Source: Clitoria ternatea
Taxonomy: Eukaryota; Streptophyta; Magnoliopsida; Fabales; Fabaceae
Length of the DNA: 64,000 bases
Assembly (NCBI GenBank): GCA_037962975.1
Contig: CM075676.1
Coordinates: forward strand, 90,962,001-91,026,000
Reading direction: 5' to 3'
Made by a program: the position numbers and the translations under genes. Under the pieces are notes generated by a model. The model made no database searches. It was not told the origin of the DNA and was given only the letters and a program-made list of their open reading frames with translations. Position 1 is the first letter of the stretch. Every line of letters starts with the position of its first letter. Below are positions 25,731-37,539 of this stretch, piece by piece.

Positions 25731-28700
25731 ATGGAGTTTATGTATCGTGACGGTGACAACCAATCAACCACAGAATCAACATCCACACCAACAATGCGAC
25801 CACCAACGTCCTATCCTCTCTCCACCATAGCCTACCTCTCAGAACACTCATTACAAGGTAACGCTTTTTCATCATCGATACCCATTTACCTTTTCGCATG
25901 CTAGTTGCGTAAAAACCGAAACTTTTCAAGAATTCCAGCATTTAACTCACCATCCACTTTCTGGGCTTTTGGCTTACGACAGGTGGGTTTCTTGGCAACG
26001 TTCCGGCGCCCACATTTTTCCGGTTGACGGCGCCGGAGTATGTCGACGAAGCAGTGTGGCGAGAGATGGAGAAAGGGAGGATCAGGAGAGAGCTTGAGAA
26101 GGAACAAATACGGCGAGAGTTGGAAAAGGAAGTGAGGATAGAAATGGAGCTGGAGAGAAGGATGAGAATGGGAATCCCTATTCACATCCCAGCAGCACCT
26201 GATGGAGTCTCCTCTGGGGGAAGAATGGCCTTGTGTTTGAATCAAAGGCTGAACCCGGTTGAACACATGCTCACTGTTTCACAGCCACAACTGACTCAGA
26301 TGACTATGGCTCCTGAGGAAATCAATGAGCCTTCTACAGAGAGTGGCAAGGGAAAAGTAACCGTGCTGGTTAGTATCTGGCGTTATGTTTACTTCATTTC
26401 GGTCTGTTCTATATCTCTATTTTGAGTTTCAATTTTTTGGTTCTGTTTTTTCTGTGGCGTTACAGCTTCAATTCTGCCTGTGCCATCTGTCTTGGACTGA
26501 GGTCTTTCTGTTGAGTAAATAATGAATTTCGTCTTTGAAATAGGTCTCTCAAAAATATAATAACAAATAAATCTTCTAAAAATTATTTGACCATTATTTT
26601 AATCATTAGTTCCTTAAAGTAAAGAGCTTGAAAAACTTACTTACGGCTGGTTTCGTTTTCAATTACAACCCAAAGGAAATTTCATGATTAAATAAAGATT
26701 TGATTGTTTTCATCAATGTAAATGATTAATTTTAATGTTTAGATTTTTTTAGTTTTATAAATCCGTTAATTTTGGAGGAAATGAAAATATACAGGGAATT
26801 ACAAAATTTAGGCTAGGTAATTGAGTAATTCAATTAATTAAAATTTCATCAGTTTTTTTTAGATAAGATAATTAAAATTCTTATGCTTTTTAAATCTTTT
26901 GTTTTGATAAAGTGACTAGATTTTGTATCCATGCATACGGGTCTTTTTAAAAATATTTTTATGATTTTGTTTAATTTATTAATTATAATTGTTGAAGAAC
27001 ACAAGCATAAAATAGTTGCATGTCGAGTAGATAAGAAAAAGTGAAACAATTTATAAATGGAAGAACCTATAAACTATTTGTTAAAGATTCGAGTTGTATT
27101 ATAATGTTGAATACTTGTGGATTGGTTGACTGATTGGTTTTCTCCAATGAGGTGACTCCATTTTTTTTATTGTATGACAGATTAAGAAAGTTAATTAAAT
27201 ATTATTTACGATGTTACCAAATATTTGATGTATTTGTTTAAAGTGTCAGAAATTTTATTTACTACATAAGAAATTTGTTGTGTTTAGTTATAGAAAATTA
27301 TTTTAGTTTTCTGGAAAAAGTTTTGTTTGTTTTTAAAAATTTTCATTTCTTGGAATAACTAAAAATTCTTAAAAAACTTTTCCAGTTTTCTTGAAAAACT
27401 TCTTTAAAAGACTTCTCTATTTTTTCTTAAAAAAATAGAAAACCTGATTTTTAATTTTCTATAGTTTTCTTTGAATATTTTGTAAACAAACACCTTTTTT
27501 ATTTTTTCAACTTTTTCAAGAATAATTTTTCATTTTTCTTATAAAACTTGTGAACTAAACACGACACGACATTAGTTTCCTTGAAAATATATACTACCTC
27601 CGTCCCTAACTATAGACCCTTTTCAGAAAATCTTTTATCCCTTAATATAAGACCCCTTTTCAAATTTCTATGTCATTAACCTAAATACCCTTATGAATGT
27701 ATAGCTTTATTGAAATCAATATAATAATAAATGACATACCTATTTTTCCAATGATAAAAATTTAATGATGAGACTTTAATGACAATTTTGAAAAACTACT
27801 ATGAATTTTAAACAAATTTAACGATTTTAACTAAATTAACCAACTTTCATAATGTGTGTGAATTAGATAACAAGGTCTTATATTTAGTGTCTTATATTTA
27901 GTAACAGAGGTAATACAAGAATGACATATTTAATATATAAGCATGTAATGTAATGATATTGAAAAAAACATATTTTTGTTTATATTTGAGACCCTTTTTA
28001 ATGGATGAAGCGAACAAGGTCTTACTAGATTACATTTAGTTCTATCTGTCAAACAGTAAAGGATGCGTGAAGTCCTCATGTCTTCCCATCCATAAACACC
28101 TTATTCAGCATTTCATTTATTGACATTCATTGACTCTTGCATCTCAATGATTACTCTTTTACCTCATTCTCTGGTTTAGTTCTATCATTCTTGTAATTAA
28201 AATTATTTCTTGGGTACTTTCATTCTTAGCTGTGACAACAAAAAGGTTTGCCCCTTCAAATATAATATGCTCCTTACTGGAGTTTAGTTGGGCTTATATA
28301 GGATGAATTTGGACCTTCCATCCAAAACTTATTATTTTCTAAAGTTACTTTTGGCTGAGTTTATCAATTAGTGGTTATTATTTACTTCCTGAACGATAAC
28401 TAGGCACTTTTCTTGAAGCATTACATAAAATATGTTTCTATACTTTATGCTGTCAAACTTTTCAGCTTTCCCCCATTCAGGTCCTTGAGATCTAAAATTG
28501 AAAACATAGTAGCAAGTTGCTTTCATGTTTGTTTGGCTGACCACTACTCTGCAATAGATTTTCTTCAATATAATACTTCGCATACTATAACTTCACCGGA
28601 ATGGGACAATGTTGTGTGTATCTTATTCGTATTCGTATATTCTAAGCAGAAGATGAAGTAAATAATTAAATATGCAAGCAATGTTGAAGCTGAATTGACC

Positions 28701-29378
28701 AGTGGGCATGTATTATTTTGTCTGAATATCCCTATGCAGGCTAAACCAGATCCTAATTATTTTGTTGCTAAGAGAAAAGCAGAAACACCTTTAGTTTCTG
28801 GCAATGAACACTCACTTTATGATTCTCATAAAAAACCAAGGGGAGAGTGGAGTTGTGCACTCTGCCAAATCAATGCAGTATCTGAGAAAGTTTTGAAGGA
28901 TCATCTTCAGGGCCGAAAGCACAAGGCTAAGGAAGCCGCATCAAGAGCTCTGGAGATTGGTAAGAATACTAAAACATCTTTATCTTGAGAAAATGTATAA
29001 ATTGCGTGATGCATGCTAAAAGCCATTTTTGTTATTATGAATTCAGGAATGGATGATAGAGTGAATATAGAGTCGTCTCAACCTTCTATAACCACAACCG
29101 ACATGAATCAAGATATGGTTGATCATGTCACAGTAGGATCCAAAAGTGCAGAGCAAGTGCATAAAAACCAAGGTGGTTTGGGACAGAATGTAGGCAAATC
29201 GGCAACCGAAAAAATAAATGCACCGAGCGGAGAGAAGTTTAAATTTTGGTGTGAAATTTGCGAAGTTGGTACTCACCATGAAAGTGTTATGGAAAGTCAC
29301 AAAAATGGAAAAAAACACATGAAGAAATGTAGGGGAAATAACAAAAGTAACCCACCTACATCCTCGGTTCCACTATAA
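25731..29378 (+). CDS. U1/matrin-type double zinc-finger protein, copy 2
   Basis: Four exons are read in phase: 25731-25857, 25983-26368, 28740-28959 and 29047-29378 (stop TAA), giving 354 residues. The layout equals the upstream paralogue: MEFMYRDGD start, a charged Glu/Arg helix in exon 2, finger 1 in exon 3 (WSCALCQINAV...GRKH) and finger 2 in exon 4 (FWCEICEVG...GKKH). All eight zinc ligands are kept in both copies. Exon 3 has ten extra codons relative to copy 1 (around the GNEHSLYDSH stretch). Intron 1 is again 125 bp and alignable; intron 2 has grown to 2371 bp, partly by MITE insertion. No disabling change is seen, so both copies may be active. Function is unknown; RNA or DNA binding is inferred from the fingers. 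Confidence 0.85.
27277..27566. repeat. MITE-like foldback in intron 2 of zinc-finger copy 2
   Basis: The left end GTTGTGTTTAGTT pairs with the right end AACTAAACACGACA. The interior has inverted runs of TTTTCT and AGAAAA types. Family and target duplication are uncertain. Confidence 0.5.
27594..27913. repeat. Stowaway-type (Tc1/mariner) MITE in intron 2 of zinc-finger copy 2
   Basis: The ends are CTACCTCCGTCCCTAACTATAGACC and, inverted, ...TATTTAGTAACAGAGGTAA. The element is flanked by TA dinucleotides (27592-27593 and 27914-27915). The CTNCCTCCGT terminus is the well-known Stowaway signature. Confidence 0.85.
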
Positions 29379-31089
29379 ACTCCTGTGGTTGAATTCTAAG
29401 GAGACGTAGAAAGAGGAAAGACTGTGATCACAGGCTAGCTGCTGCAATTTCTGAAGTTGATGAGGCAACTGTTGTCTCGCTACATTCTCTATTTTGTTTT
29501 ACTAATGTTACGGTTTCAATCTGCTTTAAGTAATGACTGTAGAACCTGATGTGACCAAAACTTGATGGGTATTGGATGCATCTTCATACCATGTCAATAT
29601 CAATTTACTACTTATATCCATCCTTGTTGATTACTTAGTTCTTACTTATTCTTTGTCCTGAAGATAATGATACTCTAATTTCAACTTTTTACAGCAACTA
29701 CTACAATTTTTGATGGATGTGGTGGGTTCACTGATATATGCATTTTGTTGTTACTGGTATATTGGCTTTCACAAAATTGATGGCTGGTAAGATTTCTATC
29801 AACAGGGAATTGGGCTGCATTTATTCAGCGGCCCACAGTTCAAATTTTGGTTACCTAGTAAGTTCTACTTTGATCTCCAAGAAAAAAAAAGTAAATTCTA
29901 CTTTTACTGATAAAAGTACAGTTTCCATGGTATTTGGCAGAGTCATAGTTATTGGTTTTGTGGCAGATTGCAATGTAATTGTGATACTAAAATTTGTGAT
30001 ACAGAAATATTGAGGTGGTTCTGTGGAACGTTACCATTTTCAAGTGTAAAAAATAAAACGATTTTCAAATCCACGATTTGAAATACGACATATAGTAATT
30101 TTTTAAAAAAAATTCTTTTTGCATGTTTTCTTTTCCAAAAGTTATGTCGAGTATGAAAATTTAAAATAAAAAACAATCATTCAGATAAAGGTTTACTTTA
30201 CTAGCATAGAGGTTGTACAACTAAACTAAAATTTGACCAATAAAAAAACATGTTAATTCAATAAAGTTTTAATGATCTCAAATCAATACCAACTTCAAAA
30301 CAGCCACACCACTACACAAGTGACCTTGTGTTCAGAACGGTCCACGTATTCCGAGATTTCTTAGCAACTTATGCAACCAAGACATTAAACAACTCTTTTG
30401 TCGTGGCACCTAAACTCCAACATCCTACCCAAAATTCTTGGGTCAATTAGATATAATTTTTTACACCTAAATATCCCCCCAAATGGCGGCCAAATTAAGT
30501 AAAGATATTATAAAATAGAAAAATGATGGGGCACATCGGAGAATCTTATGTTACATTATTCAAATAATAATATGTGCTAACCAAATGTGCTTGGTGAGCT
30601 AATGGATAAACATGGTGAACAAAACCAACCAACTCCAAGCCCTCAAAGTGCATGTTCGGTTACATAATCACAGTCACAGAACTAAAGTTTGATCTATTTC
30701 AGTTTGATTTTGATCCTACACAAAACTAAACATGCAAAAAATTAGATGGAAATAAGGAAGACATCCTCAAGAGTCTTCAAGCCTCAGGATAGAAAAGAAG
30801 CACCAGAATCTAACGACCCCACCATCTCAACCACAGAATTCAAATCCAATTTTGAACTACTTTCTGCCATGCAAAAAGATAAATCAAAAGTGTGGGGAAA
30901 CAAATGATTTATGGGAATAAATTCTCCATTTCATCTAACATATATTGAACATATGATTCTATAAGGTATGTTTTATCTTTACAAAGTGAAACATAAAACT
31001 AGAATGGAAGATTAAAAATCTGTTACATATCAAAGCACACTCTACACATTCCAAATGGGCAGGAATTCAGCCTTCTATAATTTTATAGA
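29379..31089. other. Intergenic region between convergent genes
   Basis: It contains the 3' untranslated regions of the plus-strand zinc-finger gene (left) and the minus-strand DLN-motif gene (right). I see no further gene; the short open frames lack family resemblance. Confidence 0.6.
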
Positions 31090-32935
31090 TCAAACCCTCA
31101 ATGCCACCTGGTCTTGCCATGAAATCTTCCTCTTCCCTGCTCTATTTGATCCATCCCCAACGTTTCTACAAATCGAGAGCTTGATATCATTGTGCTGCTC
31201 ATCACTCGCAACTCTTTGTGCACTTCTCTTTGGTTCTTCAATCCTCAATGCCTCATTGTTGCCCTGCATTTCCTCCTCCTCTCTCTGCATCACCAAAACA
31301 GATGCAAACTATGGGTAAACTAAAATCAAACACAAACAACAACTCAAGATATAAACACAGTATGGGGAGTTGATTACCGAAATCTGGTTCAAGTCAAAAA
31401 AGGGAGTTATAGTCTTCTTTGTGGCTTCCTTGCCAGTATGAATCCTATCTTTGTGGTTCAAGTCAAGTACTAGTGGAGTGGAACTATGAAGAAAGGAAGC
31501 ATCTTTCTTACCAGAAGTCTTAGCATTCTGGTTTAAATCAAACAGATGGCCAGTTTTCGGCAGTGGGACTTCAACCCCATTGGAAATCCTTCCATTTTTT
31601 GGGTTCAAATGAGAAGGACCGGGATGGGGACGAAAAGCAGGTTCCTTTCTATTGTAATTCTTTCCCTTTGAGACAATGGGAGCTTGGATTTTGAGCTTCT
31701 GTGGCTTTGCAACTTCTTTCTTTGGTTGAGGCTTTGGAATAGGGTGTTTTAGCAAGTATTTATATCGTTGCCTCAAAAATCTGTAGTTACAAGAGTGAAA
31801 ATGGTGAGGATATGCTCCATGAATAAACCAGAACAACAAACTATGAAAAACCACCTAAGACACGAAACATTACCTAACTTCAGCTGATAGCATCAACTTC
31901 TTCTGCTCTGTAGCCTGCAATTTCCTTCTCATGGCCTCTGTTTCCTGGGCATATTAGAACATAGAAATTTCATGAGAACAATTTCTCCAACAAAAAGAAA
32001 AAAAAAAACCCTTTGAAACGATACTAGCATGGGGAAATACACGCAAACAAACAAAATTATTTTAACAATACTAATCAACAATTAAGTATTGTTTAATTAT
32101 TAAGTTCATGAAAATTCAAAAACCCTATGAAAAATATGCTATGAAACAAAGTACACAAAGATAATAAGGGTGTCTTTACTCGAGAACTTCATGAGGCTAA
32201 TCAGCAATTGAGCATTAATCAGTTAAAAAACCCTATGAAAATAAGATGTATAGACAAAAGTAAACAAAATTAAATTGAAGACCAAAGGGCTGAAACTAAA
32301 AACTAGGCAAGCAAAGACTCCAACACCTATAGAAAAGAGGAAAACATAAAAAACAAAAATAAGTTAATTCACAAGAGCACATGCTATGTGATTCTTCTTG
32401 ATGTTCCAAAAAACTCAAGAATTTTGCAGATGAGAATCAAAGAATCTGGTTGGAGTCCGGGAAAATTGTTTTGTGAGAGAGAAAGAAAAAAGGAAATGAC
32501 ACGAACACGTATGGAGGGAAAGGGAGATGTGAATAAAAACCACAAGGAAGAACATGAACTGAAAACCCATCAATCACCTCATCAGATCGCAACATAAACA
32601 TAGATTAAATCCAAACAAACAAACAAGCAAGCAAATCAATCAATACATAAGATCCCAAAATCGTTTCCCCCAAAAAGAAAACCTTAATTTTCACAACAAC
32701 AATCCCGCACAGATCCAAATCAACGAAAACCCCCAAATATATCAAACAATAAATCAGATCCATACTCGAAACCCACAAAAAAATTTCAATCTTTGATGAG
32801 AAAAGAGGGAAAAGGCGTTACCTTTTGCAGGTCTTCAAAATCCTGCAAGAGACTCTGGTGCCTCAACCTAGTCCTCTGATCCTGATACACATCATAGGCA
32901 TGTTCCATGGAGACAACCCCTTTCATCTTCTTCAT
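31090..32935 (-). CDS. Small plant-specific coiled-coil protein with repeated DLN motifs
   Basis: Minus-strand exons 32822-32935, 31874-31944, 31378-31780 and 31090-31284 join in phase to 260 residues. The start is the first in-frame ATG (MKKMKGVVSMEHAYDVYQDQ). Residues ~15-75 are charged and helical (QDFEDLQKETEAMRRKLQ...), probably coiled coil. The central part is basic and Pro-rich. Three DLN motifs follow: LFDLNQNAK, LVLDLNHKD and FFDLNQISR. The C-terminus ends GKRKISWQDQVALRV. I recall uncharacterised plant proteins of this layout but no established function. DLN repeats resemble the EAR-type repression motif (DLNxxP), but the Pro is missing, so a corepressor link is only a guess. A GA-rich leader and promoter lies upstream. 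Confidence 0.8.
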
Positions 32936-33286
32936 CAGATCAGAGAAAAACAGAAGAAGGCAAAAGGGAGGAAGAGGCAAGAGAAACTAAAGGAGAAAAG
33001 AGAGAAAGAAGAGGGCAAGGTTGTTGGGTATGGTGAGAAGGGTGATGGAGCAAAACGTGAGAGAAAGGGATAGGAAAAGAGAGGCACAAGAGAGAGAGAG
33101 AAATAGAGAGAGGGGGTAAGAAGGTTCTCGCTTTCTTTCCTGTTTTCTCTGTGAAAACTCTGACCAAGACAAAGAAACCCAAAAAGCCCACATAACTCGG
33201 TGAAAAATATTGTTCTTTTGAGAGACCAGTGATGAAGATGGGATTTTTTGGGGGCTTGCAGAAGGGCAATTCGGGGAACATAGTTG

Positions 33287-33290
<4 letters not shown>

Positions 33291-33327
<37 letters not shown>
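33291..33327. repeat. (GA)18 microsatellite in the upstream region of the DLN-motif gene
   Basis: An uninterrupted GA run lies about 360 bp upstream of the ATG of the minus-strand gene, where it reads as CT. Further GA-rich tracts lie at 33090-33115, 33475-33492 and 33528-33540. CT/GA tracts are common in plant core promoters and leaders and can bind BPC/GAGA factors. Confidence 0.9.
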
Positions 33328-33329
<2 letters not shown>

Positions 33330-36300
33330 GTATTGTAAGGTGGGTTTGGTTGGAGGACATTTGAACACATCTTAATTCTAACTTGTATTTCTTTTGTTTC
33401 CCATTCTTTCTTTCTTTCTTTCTTTTTTGTTTTTCTTTCTTCTACATAAATTTTGGTCCAGCTGGGCCATTGATGAGAGAGAAAGAGAGAGAGGTGTGGT
33501 GTGGACTCTTTGGTGTTTTGATGGGTAGTGAGAGAGAGAGGATGCGTGGAGTTTCCATGTTTCTTCTTTCATGAATTTCCCATTTGTTGTTGTTGTTGGT
33601 CTGTGTGTAGAGAGAGAATGGGTTAGAGAGAGAAAGAAGGGTACATAGAAGATAGATTAGGGGCTGGAAAAAAGGCAAAGGGATAGATAGATAGATAAAT
33701 AAAAATGAGATGGATGATGCTGTTTCTCTGCTCTGTAGCAGTTGTTGGTTGCAACCTTATTTTTAGGCTTTGGTTTGGTTTTTGAGTACATTTGTTTTTC
33801 CTTGATGGTGCCATGGTGTCCAAGGGTCAATTGGTATGAAATTACCTTTTTATCCTTCTCATTTTTTTCTCACCTCCTTAATTTGATGCTGCTTTTTCTG
33901 CTTTTCACCCCCTTGTCCTGGGTGGAGAAAACCAATATGGTTTTTTTCATGATGAAGCAGGTAAAGTAAAGAAGAAAAATTCCAAACACCCCCCCATTTT
34001 GCCAATTGCCCCATTATTTTGTGGGAAGTGGTCTTCTAAAGGGGGGGATATAGATTTCTAGATTAGTGCCTTTCTTTCTTTCCCATCTCTCTCTAGCATA
34101 TGAGAGGTTTATTAGGTACTTTGTTTGTCCTCTACATACACCCAACTGAATCCCTATCCTTATATTTAATGTTTCCTCCATCTTCATGAATGGAATTAGA
34201 AAGATCCCACCAGCACCTACTTTCAAGACTTTTGTGATGAGTAGTGACACCAACCTACCTGTCTAAATTAGCCACTAATACTGTTGATTGAAAGCTCCAT
34301 CACCATTTCTTTTGTTTTAGGTGTGGTACTAATTCTATAGCCACAGGTTTTCAGATCTTATTGGCTCATTTCATAGCCTTTTCTTTATGCTACTTCTACG
34401 TACATAAGTATATTTCCTTTATATACATATATGATATGATATATGCATACATTAATTTATATTTATAATAATAATTAAACGTGTGAGTGGTAGCTTTATG
34501 ATTTCTTTCTTTCTGGCAAACTTGGGATGAGGGTAATCTGGTTAATGTGTCTCATGATGGGGGTAGTACAAAAGCGTCATCACCACAAAGACAAAGGAAC
34601 AAACCATGGTAAGAAAATTTTTGAACACTAGCAGAGTGTTGGGTTGGTTGCAGAGAAAGGTCCTAAAACATAGATTCTGATATGTGAGTGAGCAGAAAAC
34701 CAACCACAGTTAAGGTAAAATAAAGCTGGTGGTGCCTGTTGAAGTTTTGGTTTTTTGCACTTGTTCACTTTTCTTGTCGGACACTATACACACTCCTTCT
34801 CTCTCCTCCAATGTCCATTGCATCTTCTTCCTCTTTTGCAATCCCTTAATATAATAATAACGACCACTATCTGTTAAAGTGATATCACTCAGAAATATTA
34901 ATATCTTTTAGGGTTTTTGTTTTCATACGAAACTATTTTTTATTGGTTTTGGTATTTATCTTAATCAAATAAAATATAGTAATATTTTTGTTTATTTAGT
35001 TAGTGATTAGATTTATAATATTATATTTTAAAATCAATTCCATTATACCAATAACCATTTTTAACATATTATCAAAACCAAAAAAAAACTTAACAAGCAA
35101 AATCAAAAAATAATAAAAATATTCAGAAAAAGACATATTTAACCTTATTTTTAACATATTCTATTAAGGTATTTTTATTGTTAACATCAAGTTTATTAAA
35201 CCTATAAAAAAATTATATTTAATAATTATTATTATTATTAAAAATTGTATTATTATCTTTCTTATAGATCTATAAATATTGAAATAAAAAGACATAAAAA
35301 GGAAAAAAAATATGATAAAAATATATTATTTGAATAGATATAAATAGAAAGAAAAATAGTGAAAAATAATTTTTTTATTTGAATGAATAAAAGAACGTGG
35401 ATACAAATAAATTAGTTATATAAGTTAATTTTTAGTATATACAAATGAATATTTGATTTTTTATAATATTTATTAAATTATTAACTATCTCATCATCTTT
35501 TTATTTCCTTCCATTATGAGGACTCTTTTTTTTCTCTTCTTATTATTTTTACTTCCAAAACAAATTTTCAAATTTTCTTTTATGGAAAGAAACTAGTGTT
35601 TTCTTATGATGGCTGCTTTGTTTTCTGATGTTTTAATTTAAAATCTTATTATTATTTGCATTTACATTTGAGTTGTTCAAATGAACTTTTTCTTTGTTGT
35701 CGCCTGCGCCTCTCTGCAAAGTACAGGATAGGGATCATGCCACCACTAGCAGAGGTTAGTGGGTTAGTATCATAATGAACAAGAATACTGGTGTGATTTG
35801 ATTTCTAAAATTATGAAATATCCTCTCAAAGCATTAAATTAGTAATTACTAAACATTTTAAAGTCTATGTGATTTAGTTCATTCTTAAATTTAATTCTCT
35901 AATTGCAGCAAAGAAAAAATTAATTCTCTAATCCAGTAGAGTTTATTTAGGTAATGATGGGAACTTTAGATAGGTTAGTCTGAGATTTTACATTACAAAT
36001 GAAAAATTAATTTCTTGTTTGTTTACCTACAATTTCAAAATAAAATTGATGTATTAACAAATGATTTGTTGAAATGGTTTTGTGAATGAAAAAATATCCA
36101 CTAGGAAAGTTGATTACATCCTAATAAAGATATTTTGACTTAAATAAACAACATAAAAAGAAAGTATGGTTAGATGAAATATGTTTTTGATTTTTATGTT
36201 TTTATTGATTTTAGTTTTTATGTTATTTAACAAATTAAAATTTGTGTTAATATATTCAAATTGATCATAAAATACAACATTATTAACGTAATTGCCAATG

Positions 36301-37539
36301 AAATGTTACTTGATATGTCTCTTGTTAAGTCTTTATAATCTATTTTATTTTTTAACTTCTCAAAATATTTCATATCTTTTTCTTGATTGATCCCTTTAGA
36401 AACCAATTTCAACATAATAAATAACATAATGATCAAAATCAATGAAAAAACTTAGACTAAAATTAAAAATAAGCCAAAACATATTTAACCCAATATAATC
36501 AAAAAAAATAATTTAGATTGAATTTACTAGCTCAAAATGTGCAACAAGGAGCTAAAAGCATAAGATTGTTGCATATAGATAAAGAAGAGTTTAATGAGAG
36601 ACGAAAAAAAACTCAACCCAGCTTAATTCATACAACTACATGTAAAAAAAAATTTATTTTGCTTATTCAAACAATGCTCTTAAGACACTTTTTATTGGAC
36701 CTAATAATTATTTACTCATTCAAAAAATCCAACTTAGTAAATGAAAAATAGGTAAAGAAATAAGTTGAGTTTACCTTAACTTAGTTTAATAAGAATTTCC
36801 CCGTATTGAACTCGAGTCAAGTTTTTCATGAACTAAAATTTTCAACTTAAGTTTAGGGTGTTTGAAGTTAAACTTACGAATTTACAAGCTCAACTTTTCA
36901 AAATTTTTATTCACTTTCTTTTTCTTGGAAAACACAAAAAATAATTAAAAACTTATTTTTTATAAATTGAGACTAAAATGAAAATTTATAAAGTTTAAAA
37001 TTAAAACAACAGCCACTTATAATTTTTTAATATTTAAAATAATAGAAATTTATTTTAAAGTATATATATATTTATTGAGTTAGTTTATAAATCAAACAAG
37101 TTGAATATTAGTTAACTCAAATTCATTTCGTTTAATTACCGTACTTAATTTTTACACCTAGTTCAACTTATTTAATTTATGAATTAAATTTATTGAGTCA
37201 ATTATCAAATCAAGTATCTAAGTATCAAATTAGTTTAGTTTGATTAGGGAGGGGATGAAAAAGAGTCGAACTTATAAATTACTTATTCCCTAATACACTA
37301 ATTTAATACGTGGCAATTTGATATTGGTAAACGACAAACAGATATAGCTGACAATGAAACCAGAGGCAAAGGATTTCGTGTTATTTTACAATTGGTCCGT
37401 TACGAGAAATATCAAACAGCAGGATACAGAATCATATACATCGATTCCAGAGGAAAGAAAAAAAAAACACATTATCTAGTTTCTTTCTTTCACCCTCCAA
37501 AATCAAAACCCCCTTCCCTGCGCGTGCAAGCCATATCCA
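33328..37539. other. Intergenic region between divergent genes
   Basis: No gene is recognised. 33328-33720 is a pyrimidine/purine-biased, likely promoter region of the minus-strand gene. 34830-37100 is AT-rich, with one clear MITE. The bases just before 37540 are the likely leader of the plastid nucleoid-protein gene. Confidence 0.55.
36166..36492. repeat. Foldback MITE with TTAAATATGTTTT-type ends
   Basis: The left side (GGTTAGATGAAATATGTTTTTGATTTTTATG) and the right side (...CCAAAACATATTTAACCCAA) are inverted relatives, with an inverted TTAGTTTTTATG/CTAAAATTAAAAAT inner stretch. This GGGTTAAATATGTTTTTGG-like terminus is a very frequent repeat type in legume genomes. The left end carries a few extra bases. 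Confidence 0.65.

Noticed and set aside
32935..33370. Three overlapping minus-strand frames rich in Ser/Leu
   Set aside because: They read through the CT-rich leader and GA microsatellite of the DLN-motif gene; low complexity only.
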